DNA of 64,000 nucleotides from Heliocidaris erythrogramma (Eukaryota; Echinodermata; Echinoidea; Camarodonta; Echinometridae), in NCBI GenBank assembly GCA_025617745.1, contig CM046863.1, forward strand, positions 11,662,273 through 11,726,272, in the 5' to 3' direction. The notes beneath the pieces are model-generated. The model saw only the letters and a list, made by a program, of their open reading frames with translations. It was not told the origin of the DNA and did no database searches. How positions within the stretch are numbered: the first letter of the stretch is position 1; the number at the start of each line of letters is the position of its first letter. The position numbers and the translations under genes were made by a program. This document shows, piece by piece, positions 63,316 to 64,000 of this stretch.

Positions 63316-64000
63316 TCATGATGTTTTTCGCGAGCTAAAATAGTAGAGACACTGCACAAAAAAAAATCCTTTTATGAATGTCACTTGATCGTCTGATCAG
63401 ACGAAGGTGTGTCCTCAATGGAATCGTGATTTTAACGTGTATTTTACCTATCTCTCCCGTAGAAGTGCCAGCCCAGTCCTGTGCAAAAATTAGAGCCTAT
63501 ACAGGTCTTCGTGTGCTGCGTATGGTTACACCTACTTTGGCTAATACCATATGTGACCCGCCGCCTCAAAACCTACAATAAGTCGCCCGGACCACAACGT
63601 AGCAAACAGCCCAAAATAGTAAATTTGTTTAGATCAGGCGATTTTCAGTTTTTGATAGAAATTGGTAGTTTCATTATCATTCTATCATGTCTCAAGTTTG
63701 TGAGTCGTAATTAGAAATATGCTTTTGGGGGCATTTTAAAATGACTCCTTTTTTCCACCTGTCGAGCTAATGAATGTTTGGAGAGCTTTTGTAATACTTT
63801 CATTCAATGCCAAATTACTACTTTACCTCCAAAGGTATTAAATTGATGTTTGGAGTGAGTAATGAATTGGTCCTCTTGGAGCAAAATGCCAAAATTCAGC
63901 CTAATCTAATAATCCCTTCATACTGCTTGCTATGGTCATTTGATTACCCAGTTTTACTTGGGCGCACACAGAGAGGGAAGGTTTAGCGCTCTTTTGTTCC
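63316..64000. other. Nothing recognised
   Basis: Two small plus frames (63378-63714) lack domains and splice context. The remaining exons of the aminotransferase gene were not found here. Confidence 0.4.

Noticed and set aside
1-64000. CRISPR array, operon or prokaryotic defence system
   Set aside because: The spliced gene, LINEs and MITEs show animal nuclear DNA; the tandem repeats lack regular unique spacers between constant repeats.
58658-64000. Further exons of the aminotransferase gene
   Set aside because: I looked for the expected C-terminal text after SLGGL and found no phase-compatible exon; the rest is repeat or unassigned.

Overview
The window is a stretch of animal nuclear DNA: split exons with GT/AG introns, APE-type LINEs, cut-and-paste transposons, MITEs, satellites and tRNA-headed SINEs. 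Nothing looks bacterial or organellar. The repeat mix (LINEs with a 2A-like motif, a Tc1 element, a TTAA-duplicating transposon carrying a P2X7-tail-like ORF and a THAP ORF, many long C/G homopolymers) suggests a marine invertebrate, most likely an echinoderm or another non-vertebrate deuterostome. That placement is inference.

Only one host gene is convincing. Six plus-strand exons (29541-29601, 30293-30479, 30813-30955, 35863-35979, 53156-53419, 58446-58657) join with consistent phases into 328 codons of a PLP-dependent class V aminotransferase of the isopenicillin-N-epimerase-like / cysteine-desulfhydrase-like group. The start codon, the pyridine-binding Asp and the Schiff-base Lys are all visible. 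About the last 100 residues should lie beyond the window. The 17-kb fourth intron is full of transposons.

Layout. 0.8-8.4 kb: a long inverted repeat whose right arm is split by a 3.2-kb DNA transposon, itself split by a second transposon. 8.4-13.2 kb: a Kolobok-like transposon with TTAA target duplication, a broken P2X7-tail-like gene at its left end and a broken THAP gene at its right end. 13.8-15.5 kb: a complete Tc1-type transposon with an intact transposase. 16.0-21.7 kb: a truncated CR1-like RT running head-on into a Tx1/L1-like LINE, followed by tandem repeats that may be that LINE's 5' UTR. 22.1-28.2 kb: a compound duplication with two arrays of a ~221-bp satellite. 29.1-37.4 kb: exons 1-4, with four successive palindromic elements between exons 3 and 4. 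37.5-42.1 kb: a mariner-like element holding a CR1/Crack-like LINE and a 505-bp tandem duplication. 46.0-51.4 kb: a MITE and a second, nearly full-length but frameshifted Tx1/L1-like LINE that has a small MITE inserted in frame. 52.2-53.0 kb: three copies of a tRNA-Arg(UCU)-headed SINE, one with an intact cloverleaf. 56.0-56.5 kb: a 26-27 bp minisatellite. 60.4-62.5 kb: a minus-strand LINE with a 2A-like motif, a PHD finger and an endonuclease, but its RT core deleted.

Transposon ends were placed by reading inverted repeats and target-site duplications by eye. Superfamily names are given only where both signals agree.
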